A stretch of 64,000 nucleotides of DNA from Pontiella sulfatireligans (GTDB lineage Bacteria; Verrucomicrobiota; Kiritimatiellia; Kiritimatiellales; Pontiellaceae): positions 2,551,458 through 2,615,457 of the forward strand of contig NZ_CAAHFH010000002.1 of NCBI RefSeq assembly GCF_900890705.1. Direction: 5' to 3'. The notes below the pieces were generated by a model, which saw only the letters and a list, made by a program, of their open reading frames with translations, ran no database searches and was not told the DNA's origin. The position numbers were made by a program, and so were the translations under genes. Of this stretch, positions 34,015-41,429 are shown in pieces. Numbering within the stretch: position 1 is the stretch's first letter; every line of letters begins with the position of its first letter.

Positions 34015-34694
34015 CCTAAGATCTCCTCTAGGCCTGCCGCCCAATCATCGGAAGAATCGCCTTGCTTGGCTCTCGGGGCTCCGTCAGGAGAAAGCCCCGA
34101 AAGAGCCATTGCAGAAGGCGTGTCTTCTTTTTCAATAACCTCTACCCCCTCCTCCCTTCGGGAGGGGGTATTGTTATTAATTGTTAAGTTTTGGGGGCTT
34201 TGCTTTTTAACACGGTCAGCCATGTTAACTTTTTCCAGAAGTTTACACGGGATAGACGGGCGGATAGTGATTGAAGAGATTTCATAGCGTCCACCCCTGC
34301 CGCGCTTCGCACCCTTCATTTTTAGCAACTTTATACGCTGCAGTTCCCGCAACTGATTTGCGGCTGTTTGGCGCGTGATGCCGAGACGGCCGCCCAGCCG
34401 GTCAAGATCGATTGTGAACGTGTTTCCCCAATGGTTTGCACAGGAACAAAGCTCGTTCCAAAGGTTCACTAATCGTGATGCTTGTGCGGCCGGGTAGTTA
34501 TTACGGATCTTCGCAACGTCTTTGCGGGCCACTGGGAACCAGCTTTCGGCCTTTTCATTCTTCGACGGTGTAGCGGTCGCGTCTTTTTCCGGTTGTGACT
34601 CAGGGCCGGCAGGTATAGCGTTCTGGGCATCAAGTTTGCTCTGCTCAACGGCCTCGCCATCCCCGGCGGGGTCTTTTTCGTGGTCGCCCTTCAT
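34011..34694 (-). CDS. Winged-helix replication-initiator-like protein
   Basis: A 227-residue protein. The first ~60 residues are low-complexity and acidic. The middle has a helix-turn-helix: 'ASRLVNLWNELCSCANHWGN', then 'DLDRLGGRLGITRQTAANQLRELQRIKLLKMK'. This resembles the DnaD- or replication-initiator-like winged helices found in prophages and satellites. The C-terminus is polar. Its stop overlaps the ATPase start (ATGA), so the two are made together. It probably binds the element's replication origin and recruits the loader; no origin repeats are obvious to me within the gene. Confidence 0.6.
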   Translation of the reverse strand: MKGDHEKDPAGDGEAVEQSKLDAQNAIPAGPESQPEKDATATPSKNEKAESWFPVARKDVAKIRNNYPAAQASRLVNLWNELCSCANHWGNTFTIDLDRLGGRLGITRQTAANQLRELQRIKLLKMKGAKRGRGGRYEISSITIRPSIPCKLLEKVNMADRVKKQSPQNLTINNNTPSRREEGVEVIEKEDTPSAMALSGLSPDGAPRAKQGDSSDDWAAGLEEILG

Positions 34695-34695
34695 G

Positions 34696-34824
34696 TTAGC
34701 TCATCCTCCGGCGGCGCATCGTTTGAAGGGTGCTCTTGATTCGGCCGCTATTCATGTAGGCGACTTTTCCGGTGTGCTGTTGGTTGTGCTTCCGGGGACG
34801 GTGCTTTTTTTTCCGTTTCTTCAT
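34696..34824 (-). CDS. 42-residue strongly basic protein
   Basis: ATG 34824 is preceded by 'aggag' at good spacing. The frame encodes 'MKKRKKKHRPRKHNQQH' followed by 'MNSGRIKSTLQTMRRRRMS', about 40 percent Lys/Arg. The stop lies 2 bp before the start of the winged-helix gene, as in an operon. Such small basic proteins can bind nucleic acid. No family is recognised. Confidence 0.5.
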   Translation of the reverse strand: MKKRKKKHRPRKHNQQHTGKVAYMNSGRIKSTLQTMRRRRMS

Positions 34825-34839
34825 AGCCTGGGCTCCTGC

Positions 34840-35022
34840 TTAAAGTGCTGTACGGGTGCGCCGTTCCAGCCGGTTGATTTTGGTTGGGGCGGGCAATACG
34901 GTTTTGCAGCCTTCATTGCGAAGGCCACGGCGTCCGGCGGGGCTCTTGGCAATCAGCACTTCCGGCACTGGCACTTCCAACGTATTAGCCAGCGGGCGGA
35001 GCATGTGGTCGTAATGTTTCAT
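34840..35022 (-). CDS. 60-residue hypothetical protein of the element
   Basis: It starts at ATG 35022, overlapping the stop of the MerR-like gene (TAATG), so it is coupled to it. The sequence is basic with an N-terminal helix ('HYDHMLRPLANTLEVPVPEV') and a basic tail. No family is recognised. It sits between the excisionase-like and replication genes. Confidence 0.5.
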   Translation of the reverse strand: MKHYDHMLRPLANTLEVPVPEVLIAKSPAGRRGLRNEGCKTVLPAPTKINRLERRTRTAL

Positions 35023-35303
35023 TAGGCGGCCGCTCCTTGGAGCATCAAGGCTTCCACTTCGTTTTTATCCCATCGAATTTTTCGGGGGGTGATTCTTATC
35101 GGGTGCAGCAGTCCTTGCTTGCCGTACCGGCGAACGGTTACGATATGACATTCCATCATAGCGGCCACTTGCTCCGTAGTGATGGGGATCGGGCGCGGTT
35201 TTGACGCGGCACCTTTGAGGGCTTCTAAAACCCTGTTTTTCTCTGCTTGTGTTGCCGTGGGGTCATTGAGTACGGCGGCCTCGATCATTACTGCGCATTG
35301 CAT
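35022..35303 (-). CDS. MerR/excisionase-like helix-turn-helix protein
   Basis: A 93-residue protein with 'ggagg' before ATG 35303. The C-terminal half reads 'ITTEQVAAMMECHIVTVRRY' and then 'GKQGLLHPIRIT...KIRWDKNEVEALM', the layout of MerR-type excisionase and AlpA-like regulators that bind one DNA site through a single winged helix. Transcribed from the region shared with the integrase gene, it is the best candidate for the recombination directionality factor of the element, or its early regulator. The N-terminal ~40 residues are of unknown function. Confidence 0.7.
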   Translation of the reverse strand: MQCAVMIEAAVLNDPTATQAEKNRVLEALKGAASKPRPIPITTEQVAAMMECHIVTVRRYGKQGLLHPIRITPRKIRWDKNEVEALMLQGAAA

Positions 35304-35447
35304 TTTTTAGTCCTCCATAAGTGACTTTGTTCATGGTCGGAAAAGTTCTTTCCACATGCGCAAGATGACCGATTGCCGTACTAGTCCGCAATGTGAGATA
35401 CGACAAAAGCGCTATGCGTTGATATTTCAGATTTTTTCCTGTTGACA

Positions 35448-35478
35448 CAAAAAAAGGGCACCTCATGCGGGTTGCCCT
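35448..35478 (-). terminator. Terminator of the integrase gene
   Basis: Read on the minus strand, AGGGCA pairs with TGCCCT around a 12-base loop and is followed by a run of T. It lies 22 bp after the integrase stop codon. Confidence 0.65.
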
Positions 35479-35499
35479 GATCGAATGCTGGTTGCAATA

Positions 35500-36981
35500 T
35501 TACTTCATTAGCTCCGCCTGTATGTCTTGCCAGTTGTCGGCGGTCATGGTGGCGGCTAATTCCTTTACCCATGCCGGCACCGGATCGGGCAGCACTTCAA
35601 ACTCGGCATCGGTAATGCGTGAAGGCATGGCAAGGGCGGCTTGCTTTGCGGCCGCTTCGCCGATGTGGGTATAGTGCGCGGTCATGGCCGGATTGCCGTG
35701 GCCTACAATGGCCTGTACGACGGCCTGCGGGGTTCCGCTCTCGGCCTGGATGGAAACATAGGTGTGGCGTAGCGAATGGAAGCCGACTTCCACGACGGCG
35801 CGTTTTCCGGTCTGCTCTTCGAGGTATTCGCCGGGCTTTTCCGGATTGGGTTTAATCTGGCTTCCGGTGCCGGCCTTGTGGGTGTTGATTCCCTGCTTGC
35901 GGAAATGGGTTTGAACTTCTCGCGTTATGTCTGATTGCCTGATCCGTTTACCTTCGGCGTTCTCGTGGGTGTAGAGTTCGGCATACTTCGGCGCGACGTA
36001 GCCCTTGCGCCTGCTCTTCGGTGTTTCGGAAAGGATGCCGTGCAAGGCGGCGGGGATGCCGATAGTTACGGGTTTTGCATCGTGGCCTTTGGTCTTGCTT
36101 GGCACCCGCCGAATGATTCCCCGGATCAAATCCACTTCGCCCCATTTCAAGGTTGTGCAGTCGCCTAAGCGTAGGCCGGTAAAGGTTCCGATGTAGAGCA
36201 GGGTTTTAAGTTCGCCCGTGGCTGTGTCGAGGATGGTGTGCAACTCCTCTATGCTCAGTTCCCGGCGGCCTTGGGGCTTTAGCTTCTTGCTTTTGATTTT
36301 TCCGAATGGGTTGCCGGTCAGTCGGGCGGGCTCTGCCAGCGTCTTGAAAAACAGCCGTAGAAAGCAAGTGTGTTTATTGAAGGTGTTCGGGCTGGCTTTT
36401 GTCTTGTTCAAGTGGCTGGCGTAGGCCTGGGCATCCTTGCCGGCAATGTCCCGCAAGTAGCGGGCATCGGGGTTCCTTTTCTCGATCCACTTTTTGAATT
36501 CCAGCCAGTGGCCTTGGTATCGGCGCAGGGTCTCCTCTCCGGTGTCCGGCCTTTCGCTGCTCTCGTCGTATGCCTTCCATGCGTCGGCAATGGATAACGG
36601 CGGGTTTGCGTCCTCTACGGCTTCGGCGTGTTTCTTCTCGGCCGCTTCAAGCTCTGCTTTGAGGTTGCGCAACTTGTCGGCTTTATTGCCGGTCAGGTAT
36701 TGATTGACGATTCGGGCTTGTGCTTTGAGGGCGTCGGCTTGGCTCTTGATCGGGTCGCCCTTTTCATGGCCTTGGTCGCCGTCGCCGTACACAAGGCGCT
36801 CTTTCACGCGCTTGGTGATCGGTGCGCCGGTTTTCGGATCGGTGCCCGGTCGCCGATATTCAAGATAATAGATTCCTTTGAATCCCGATCCGGGTTTGTG
36901 CTCCTTGCCGTCCTTCGTGCGAATGTAGAGCCTGCCGTTTCCGCGCTCGGTGTAGTCCCGCTTTCCGTTGGTCTTTTTCAT
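35500..36981 (-). CDS. Tyrosine recombinase (integrase) of the tRNA-Leu element
   Basis: A 493-residue integrase. ATG 36981 is chosen from the remnant homologue and an upstream 'gagagg'. The N-terminal ~100 residues include an arm-binding-like part ('YTERGNGRLYIRTKDG') and a helical insert. The core-binding domain is around 'YASHLNKTKASPNTFNKHTCFLRLFFKTLAEPARL'. The catalytic domain has the first Arg in 'GTFTGLRLGDCTTLKWGEVD', His-x-x-Arg in 'HSLRHTYVSI', and a later His with the nucleophile Tyr in 'VGHGNPAMTAHYTH'. All catalytic residues are present. It lies between the right attachment repeat and the excisionase-like gene and should catalyse integration and excision at tRNA-Leu. Confidence 0.9.
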   Translation of the reverse strand: MKKTNGKRDYTERGNGRLYIRTKDGKEHKPGSGFKGIYYLEYRRPGTDPKTGAPITKRVKERLVYGDGDQGHEKGDPIKSQADALKAQARIVNQYLTGNKADKLRNLKAELEAAEKKHAEAVEDANPPLSIADAWKAYDESSERPDTGEETLRRYQGHWLEFKKWIEKRNPDARYLRDIAGKDAQAYASHLNKTKASPNTFNKHTCFLRLFFKTLAEPARLTGNPFGKIKSKKLKPQGRRELSIEELHTILDTATGELKTLLYIGTFTGLRLGDCTTLKWGEVDLIRGIIRRVPSKTKGHDAKPVTIGIPAALHGILSETPKSRRKGYVAPKYAELYTHENAEGKRIRQSDITREVQTHFRKQGINTHKAGTGSQIKPNPEKPGEYLEEQTGKRAVVEVGFHSLRHTYVSIQAESGTPQAVVQAIVGHGNPAMTAHYTHIGEAAAKQAALAMPSRITDAEFEVLPDPVPAWVKELAATMTADNWQDIQAELMK

Positions 36982-37042
36982 GGTGTCGCCTCTCGTTTGT
37001 TTCTGATCGCTAAAGTATGCGAATCGGGCAACTGAATCCAGC

Positions 37043-37064
37043 GAAATACATCTGAAATACAACA
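37043..37064 (+). repeat. 22-bp terminal repeat, right copy
   Basis: Identical to 30549-30570 and in the same orientation, about 54 bp inside the right attachment repeat and upstream of the integrase start. Copies at both ends support a role as integrase arm-binding sites rather than chance. Confidence 0.6.
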
Positions 37065-37117
37065 ATGAAATTTAGATATGCCCATAAACAAAGGGTAAAA
37101 CCTATATGTCCAAGGGT

Positions 37118-37173
37118 CTTAAAATCTCTCGGCCTTAGGCTGTGCGGGTTCGAGTCCCGCCCTGGGCACCACC
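37118..37173 (+). repeat. attR: 56-bp copy of the tRNA-Leu 3' end
   Basis: Matches 30390-30445 with one difference. The 5' half of the tRNA is absent here, so this is not a functional tRNA gene but the right boundary of the integrated element. Confidence 0.9.
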
Positions 37174-37238
37174 TTTAAAAAGGCCGTATTTACTATTTGA
37201 TGCGGGCTTTGTGTGTGATCACGGCAGTTTAAGACTGC

Positions 37239-37598
37239 CTAATATTCTTTGTATTCGGCGAAGCCTTGGGCGACGAGCTCGTCGTTGATGTTGGTGTAGC
37301 CGCCGTTTTCAGGGAGCCAGATTTCGGCGAGGTAGCGGCCGTATTTGCCCCGCTTGTCTTTGAAGGTTTCCACCAGTACGGTTTGGCCGAGGATGCGGCT
37401 GCGCAGATAGTCGCGCGATACCTTGCCTGCCACTTTTTCCGGCCCGCGCACTTCGGGCGTATTGATCCGGTGGAGCCGGAGTTTTTCGCCTTTGATTGCG
37501 GCTTTCAGCCCAAGGTCCAGTTCTGCCGTCACGGTGTCGCCGTCATACGCGGCGGTGATCAGCGCCTTGTAGTGGTAGAGATAGTCTTCGTTTTTCAT
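37239..37598 (-). CDS. Staphylococcal-nuclease-like (SNase) domain protein, cytoplasmic
   Basis: A 119-residue single-domain protein without a signal peptide. It keeps the SNase signatures: 'AYDGDTVTAELD' (metal-binding Asp), 'RLHRINTPEVRGPEK' (Arg and catalytic-position Glu) and 'KYGRYLAEI' (second Arg). It should cleave DNA or RNA in a calcium-dependent way if active. It lies 66 bp outside the right boundary of the tRNA-Leu element and next to a second SNase gene on the same strand. It may belong to the host chromosome or to an older island. Confidence 0.8.
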   Translation of the reverse strand: MKNEDYLYHYKALITAAYDGDTVTAELDLGLKAAIKGEKLRLHRINTPEVRGPEKVAGKVSRDYLRSRILGQTVLVETFKDKRGKYGRYLAEIWLPENGGYTNINDELVAQGFAEYKEY

Positions 37599-37676
37599 GG
37601 GTATGGCTCCTTTAATCCGAAAGTTGCTTCATGCCTCGTTTATTGAAACCTGCGCTTTCAATAAACAAGGAAAAAG

Positions 37677-38501
37677 TCAAAAGGCCACGCGCTCGATGAT
37701 GTTGGTTTTGGTCTTGGCGGGAAGGCGGGGGAGGCGGCCGAGGTCGTCGGCGTTTTTGAAGGGGCGCAGTTCGACGATGCGCCGGGCGGTGGCGGGGCCG
37801 ACGCCGTTGATGGTTTGCAGCTCGTCTTCGGTGGCGGTGTTGATTTTGAGGATTCCGGTATGGGCGGGGGTGTCGATGGCGTTTAGCTCGGCTTCTTCCA
37901 GCCGGGAGGCGGCGCGGAGTTCGACGAGCCGGTCGGGATCGGTTTGGGCCCAGATGCCTTTTCGTTTCAGGGCGGCGACGGTTTCCTTGTCGGTCAGCCG
38001 GGCGGCGGCTTCTTTTTGAGGCGTGCCATCGGGTAGCGCGCGCCGGAAGCCGTAGGCGCGGGCATAGCCGTTTTCGACCAGCAGGGCGGCGAGGTCTTTT
38101 CCGTCGGCGGTGGTGACGAATCCGTATACGCGTCCGCCTTTGGAGCGCCCGAGCGCATCGGCATAGGCGGTGTGGACGGTGAAGGGTTTTGAGAGCTGCT
38201 TTTGGGTGAACGCGGTTGCGGCTTTGCCATAGCGGAAAATCTGGTTTTTGTCGGACAGGCCGAAGTGGCGCGCCTGTTCGCGGACACGGCGGTTGTCGGC
38301 TTCGGTGGTGGCGCGGGTTTCAGGACAGTCGACGTAGTAGAGCCGGATGATCTGCTCTTTGCCGTTGTGCAGGGTTTTAAAGCTGTCGCCGTCGTTGCCG
38401 CCGTAGGCCGCCAGCTTCGCGCCGTCGAGGCGATCGAGTTCGCGCGCACTGCATGAGAGTGCGACAACGCCCGCCAGAGCAAGTATGAGGGTCCTTTTCA
38501 T
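37677..38501 (-). CDS. Exported SNase-like nuclease fused to a ComEA-type helix-hairpin-helix domain
   Basis: A 274-residue protein with a signal peptide ('MKRTLILALAGVVALSCS'); the Cys in 'LSCSA' could make it a lipoprotein. The SNase-like domain (about residues 30-165) includes 'DGDSFKTL', 'IRLYYVDCPETRA' and 'GGRVYGFVTTADGKD'. A charged linker follows, then a tandem helix-hairpin-helix as in ComEA ('LKINTATEDELQTINGVGPATARRIVELRPF'). An exported nuclease with a DNA-binding tail suggests a role in digesting or taking up extracellular DNA. It is 78 bp from the smaller SNase gene and probably co-transcribed. Confidence 0.8.
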   Translation of the reverse strand: MKRTLILALAGVVALSCSARELDRLDGAKLAAYGGNDGDSFKTLHNGKEQIIRLYYVDCPETRATTEADNRRVREQARHFGLSDKNQIFRYGKAATAFTQKQLSKPFTVHTAYADALGRSKGGRVYGFVTTADGKDLAALLVENGYARAYGFRRALPDGTPQKEAAARLTDKETVAALKRKGIWAQTDPDRLVELRAASRLEEAELNAIDTPAHTGILKINTATEDELQTINGVGPATARRIVELRPFKNADDLGRLPRLPAKTKTNIIERVAF

Positions 38502-38608
38502 GACGTCTCTATTGCTGCACTAGATTCCGGCGGAGCGCCATTAAAATGCGCAAGAAAAACAAAGAGAAACGAACTCGTCGTGGACTATCTGCTCCGCCGT
38601 TGCGACAA

Positions 38609-38881
38609 CTACTCTGCTGGGTCGGTTAGCCAGTAGTCCGGTTTGCGCCGAAGGTGCATGACGGCCGCAACAAATATGGTGCCGTCATCAATTCGGTAAA
38701 CAATTCCAAATGGGAAGCGGGAAAGGAGATGCCGACGGTAGTTCTGCTTGATGGCTACCGATGCCTCGGGGTGGTTGCGGATATGGAGCAGGCCTGTCCG
38801 AAGGGATTCAACAAATGCTTTGCCCAATCCTTCAACCTCCTCTTCATAGTGTTTCGCGGCTGAAGAGAGGATTAGTTCCAT
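38609..38881 (-). CDS. RelE/ParE-superfamily toxin
   Basis: A 90-residue protein; ATG 38881 is chosen because it overlaps the antitoxin stop and the upstream in-frame extension lacks homology. It reads 'AAKHYEEEVEGLGKAFVESL', 'AIKQNYRRHLLSRFPFGIVYRIDDGTIFVAAVMHLRRKPDYW', the shape of RelE/ParE-type toxins, with a basic core and C-terminal Arg/His near 'HLRRKP'. Such toxins cut mRNA on the ribosome or poison gyrase. It is translated after its antitoxin with an overlap of 10 bp, the usual order for this family. Confidence 0.8.
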   Translation of the reverse strand: MELILSSAAKHYEEEVEGLGKAFVESLRTGLLHIRNHPEASVAIKQNYRRHLLSRFPFGIVYRIDDGTIFVAAVMHLRRKPDYWLTDPAE

Positions 38882-39105
38882 CCGAGTTCCTCTTCGATGG
38901 CGTCGAAAAACTCGGATTCGGCCAGAGCAGGCTCCTTCCCTGATTTGAAGGCTTGGTAGCGTTCGTCGGCCAGTGCTAGCCAAGCTTCGTCCGCGCCGGT
39001 CAGGTTCGGGTGGATGCTTTGGAACAAGTGGTTGGCCAGCAGCTCCCGCTCCGTGGCGGAAAGCTGGAAGGCTTGCTGCTCAATCTGTTTAAGTGCTGGG
39101 CTCAT
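38872..39105 (-). CDS. Antitoxin of the TIGR02574 ('addiction module component') family
   Basis: A 77-residue acidic protein starting at ATG 39105: 'LKQIEQQAFQLSATERELLA', 'WLALADERYQAFKSGKEPAL', 'FFDAIEEELGW'. This matches the small helical antitoxins that neutralise RelE/ParE toxins encoded directly downstream. The overlap with the toxin gene gives translational coupling. The pair probably stabilises this chromosomal stretch or acts in stress. Confidence 0.8.
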   Translation of the reverse strand: MSPALKQIEQQAFQLSATERELLANHLFQSIHPNLTGADEAWLALADERYQAFKSGKEPALAESEFFDAIEEELGWN

Positions 39106-39206
39106 GGTTTTGAATGTTAGGGAGACCCGGGATCTTGTCAACCATGGATGTTTGGACAGAAAAAGGTGACCGAGCGTCCACCGTTTCTAGAAGTTCATTG
39201 GCTGGT

Positions 39207-39935
39207 TTAATCCAGAATCTGAATCTCGATGTTGCGGAACTGGCAGGGATGGCTTTCGGCCTGAAGGGAAATCCATCCGGACGTGACGGGCGTGCCGTCG
39301 TCGAATTTTGGGTTGCTGTATTCGATGACGGTTTCGCCGTTGATGATGTGCTTGAGCTGGCCGTCTTTGAAGATGGCCTCGGCGACGACCCATTCGCCTA
39401 TGGGCGCGGCAATGCCGGTGCTTTTGATGACGTGCTTCTTGACGGTTTCACCGTTGACGTCGATGTAGGTGCCCGGTGTGCAGATCGAGCCGGTGGTGCG
39501 CTGGCCGGTCTTGTCCTGCGCGAGGAACTGGAATTCGATGGAGTTGGGAAACTTTTGCTTCACATCCATCGTTTTCGGATCCTGCCCGGAGAGCATGGCG
39601 CCGCTGTTGGACTGCGCCCAGCCGGGGCCGCCGTTGACCTGTTCGCCAATAAAGCGGTACTCGCAGCGGAAGTGGTAGTTGGTGAAGGGGCGGTCGATGA
39701 AGATGTGCCCGAATTCGTCTTTGAAGGAATCCTTCCAGAAATCAGCATAGGAAACGGTCAGCAGCCCGTCTTCGACGCGGAACAGGCTGCCGGGGTTTTC
39801 GCCGGCCTTGAAGCCGTTAACTTTTACGGTCCAGCCATTGAGGTCCTTGCCGTTGAAGAGGCTGATCCATTCGCCGTCGGCGAAGGTGGCGGATGTGAGG
39901 GCTAGTGATGCGAGCAGCGTGATGATTGTTTTCAT
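39207..39935 (-). CDS. DUF1080 / 3-keto-disaccharide hydrolase domain protein, exported
   Basis: A 242-residue protein with signal peptide (MKTIITLLASLALTSATFA). It has the DUF1080 opening 'WISLFNGKDLNGWTVK', 'FRVEDGLLTVSY', 'YHFRCEYRF', 'GAMLSGQDP' and the closing 'GWISLQAESHPCQFRNIEIQ'. DUF1080 proteins have a jelly-roll fold, and members act on 3-keto-glycosides. With the Gfo/Idh/MocA oxidoreductase and TIM-barrel isomerase encoded just upstream on the same strand, it fits a pathway that oxidises a sugar at C3 and then splits the glycosidic bond. The substrate is unknown. Confidence 0.8.
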   Translation of the reverse strand: MKTIITLLASLALTSATFADGEWISLFNGKDLNGWTVKVNGFKAGENPGSLFRVEDGLLTVSYADFWKDSFKDEFGHIFIDRPFTNYHFRCEYRFIGEQVNGGPGWAQSNSGAMLSGQDPKTMDVKQKFPNSIEFQFLAQDKTGQRTTGSICTPGTYIDVNGETVKKHVIKSTGIAAPIGEWVVAEAIFKDGQLKHIINGETVIEYSNPKFDDGTPVTSGWISLQAESHPCQFRNIEIQILD

Positions 39936-40046
39936 GAGGGGGCTTTTGGTTGAAGGGTTGCAGGTTTAAAGGTTGCAGGGTTTAAAGGTTGCAGGGGTGG
40001 CTTTTTGACTTTTTAACCCTGCAACCTTTTAGCGACCTGAAAGGCG
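39936..40046. repeat. Tandem TTGCAGG/TTTAAA repeat with inverted partner
   Basis: The unit 'aaaggttgcaggg' occurs at 39968-39980 and 39984-39996, with a partial third copy before it. Its exact complement 'ccctgcaaccttt' lies at 40017-40029. Either copy can pair with it to form a 13-bp hairpin. The location between the DUF1080 and oxidoreductase genes suggests attenuation or RNA processing between them, or a mobile repeat. Confidence 0.6.
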
Positions 40047-41390
40047 CTACCCATTTAGAACCCAGCCTTCGCGGTAGGGCTTGGTGAGCAGCGCGTTGGC
40101 GGCGGGGTCGTTGGTGATGGTGCCGGTCTTGGCATCGTATTCCAGTTCTTTGCCGGCCTGATGGGCGGCGAGGCCGAGCATGAGGGTTTCCACCATGCGG
40201 CCGGAATAGTCGAAATCGCAGCAGGTTTTAAGGTCGCCTTTGCAGGCGTTGAACCATTGCTGCTGGAAGTCGCCGATGGGGGGCGCCACCTGGTCCGGCG
40301 TGGGGGATTTGTAGTAGGTCATGTCGGTGTCCTTGCCTAGCGGGATGAGCATCCGGTTGTTGAAGTCGGATACAATCACGCCTTTGGAGCCTTTGAACAT
40401 GACGCCATGCCCAATCTTGGTGAGGTCGAGCGCCTTGAGCGGGCTTTTGGGCATCGGGCCTCCCTGGTACCAAACGAGGCGGATTTCATCGCGCCAGTCG
40501 TTGGCGGGCATTTCAAAGATGGCGCGCATGGCGGACGGGTTGACTTCGGCGTTGGGGGCGTCACCGTCGGCTTTGATGTTGGTTGGTCGGTCGGCATCGA
40601 TCGCGTTCCAGGCGAGGTCCATGACGTGGCTGCCCATGTCGCCGACCTGCCAGCTGCCAAAGTCCTGGTAGATATTCCACTGCAGGCAACCGGAGCCCGG
40701 TCCGCGTGTGGGCTGGAAATATTCGGGGTTGTAGGGATGCATCTGGGTCGGGCCGATCCATTGTTCCCAATCGATGGTGCTGGGTGCCGGTCCGGCAGCA
40801 GGACGGTAGGCGGTCTCTTTGTGCCAGCGGCTTCCCCAGGCGTGGACATCCTTCAGTTCGCCAATGGCTCCACCCTTAACCAGTTCCGCAACACGGTCGT
40901 AGTTGGGGTTGGCATGGCGTTGTGTGCCCTGCTGGGTGGCCAGCTTGTTTTTATTCTTCAGGTAGACTTCGCGGACGGCGCGGGCTTCCATAACGCAGTC
41001 GCCCAAGGGCTTTTCGCAGTAGACGTGCAGGCCGCGGTTCATAGCCCAGATGGAAATGAAGGCGTGGTGGTGGTCGGGCGTGCAGATCACGACGGCCTCG
41101 ATGTCTTTTTGGTCAAGGCATTTGCGCCAGTCTATGTATTGCTTGGCTTTGGGGAATTGTTTGGCGGCTTTCGCCATGTTGTCGGCGTTGACATCGCAGA
41201 TGGCGACAATGTTCTGGGTGTGCAGGTTTTTATAATGCTGCGCGGCGCGGCCGTAGGCGCCGATGAGGGCAATGTTGAGTTTCGCGCCCGCGCCGTTGCC
41301 GGCGAGCGTGCCGCTCGGCAGGAGTGTGAGGCCGGCTCCCGTTGCGATGGTGGAGGCAAGGAAGGTTCTCCTTTTAGTGTCGGTAATCAT
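40047..41390 (-). CDS. Tat-exported Gfo/Idh/MocA-family oxidoreductase
   Basis: A 447-residue NAD(P)-dependent dehydrogenase. The N-terminus has a Tat motif ('TKRRTFLAST') and hydrophobic stretch, so it is exported folded. The Rossmann fold starts 'LNIALIGAYGRAAQHY', with 'AICDV', 'VVICTPDHHHAF' and the conserved 'YCEKPLGD' (Lys important for catalysis). A C-terminal alpha/beta domain with 'GGPMPKSPLKALD' and 'GVIVSDF' follows. These proteins oxidise or reduce sugars and inositols. Next to a DUF1080 protein it probably makes or uses 3-keto sugars. The gene is 39 bp downstream of the TIM-barrel gene. Confidence 0.85.
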   Translation of the reverse strand: MITDTKRRTFLASTIATGAGLTLLPSGTLAGNGAGAKLNIALIGAYGRAAQHYKNLHTQNIVAICDVNADNMAKAAKQFPKAKQYIDWRKCLDQKDIEAVVICTPDHHHAFISIWAMNRGLHVYCEKPLGDCVMEARAVREVYLKNKNKLATQQGTQRHANPNYDRVAELVKGGAIGELKDVHAWGSRWHKETAYRPAAGPAPSTIDWEQWIGPTQMHPYNPEYFQPTRGPGSGCLQWNIYQDFGSWQVGDMGSHVMDLAWNAIDADRPTNIKADGDAPNAEVNPSAMRAIFEMPANDWRDEIRLVWYQGGPMPKSPLKALDLTKIGHGVMFKGSKGVIVSDFNNRMLIPLGKDTDMTYYKSPTPDQVAPPIGDFQQQWFNACKGDLKTCCDFDYSGRMVETLMLGLAAHQAGKELEYDAKTGTITNDPAANALLTKPYREGWVLNG

Positions 41391-41429
41391 GGTGTTGCTC
41401 CTTTTCTTAAAAACCTAAAACGTAATGCT

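Larger units (their letters stand above)
30390..37173. mobile_element. 6.7-kb integrative element in tRNA-Leu(TAA), satellite-like
   Basis: Bounded by 56-bp direct repeats (30390-30445 and 37118-37173). Its cargo runs almost entirely on the minus strand: integrase, MerR/excisionase-like protein, small proteins, a replication-type winged-helix protein coupled to a DnaC/IstB-like ATPase, and four proteins of unknown function; one membrane protein gene runs the other way. I see no capsid, portal, terminase, tail, relaxase or type IV secretion genes. An integrase plus replication module in under 7 kb resembles phage satellites or minimal integrative elements that move with a helper. Host range and helper cannot be read from the sequence. 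Confidence 0.8.

Noticed and set aside
37118..37173. A second tRNA-Leu gene
   Set aside because: Only the 3' portion is present; the acceptor 5' strand and D-arm are missing, so it is an attachment-site copy.
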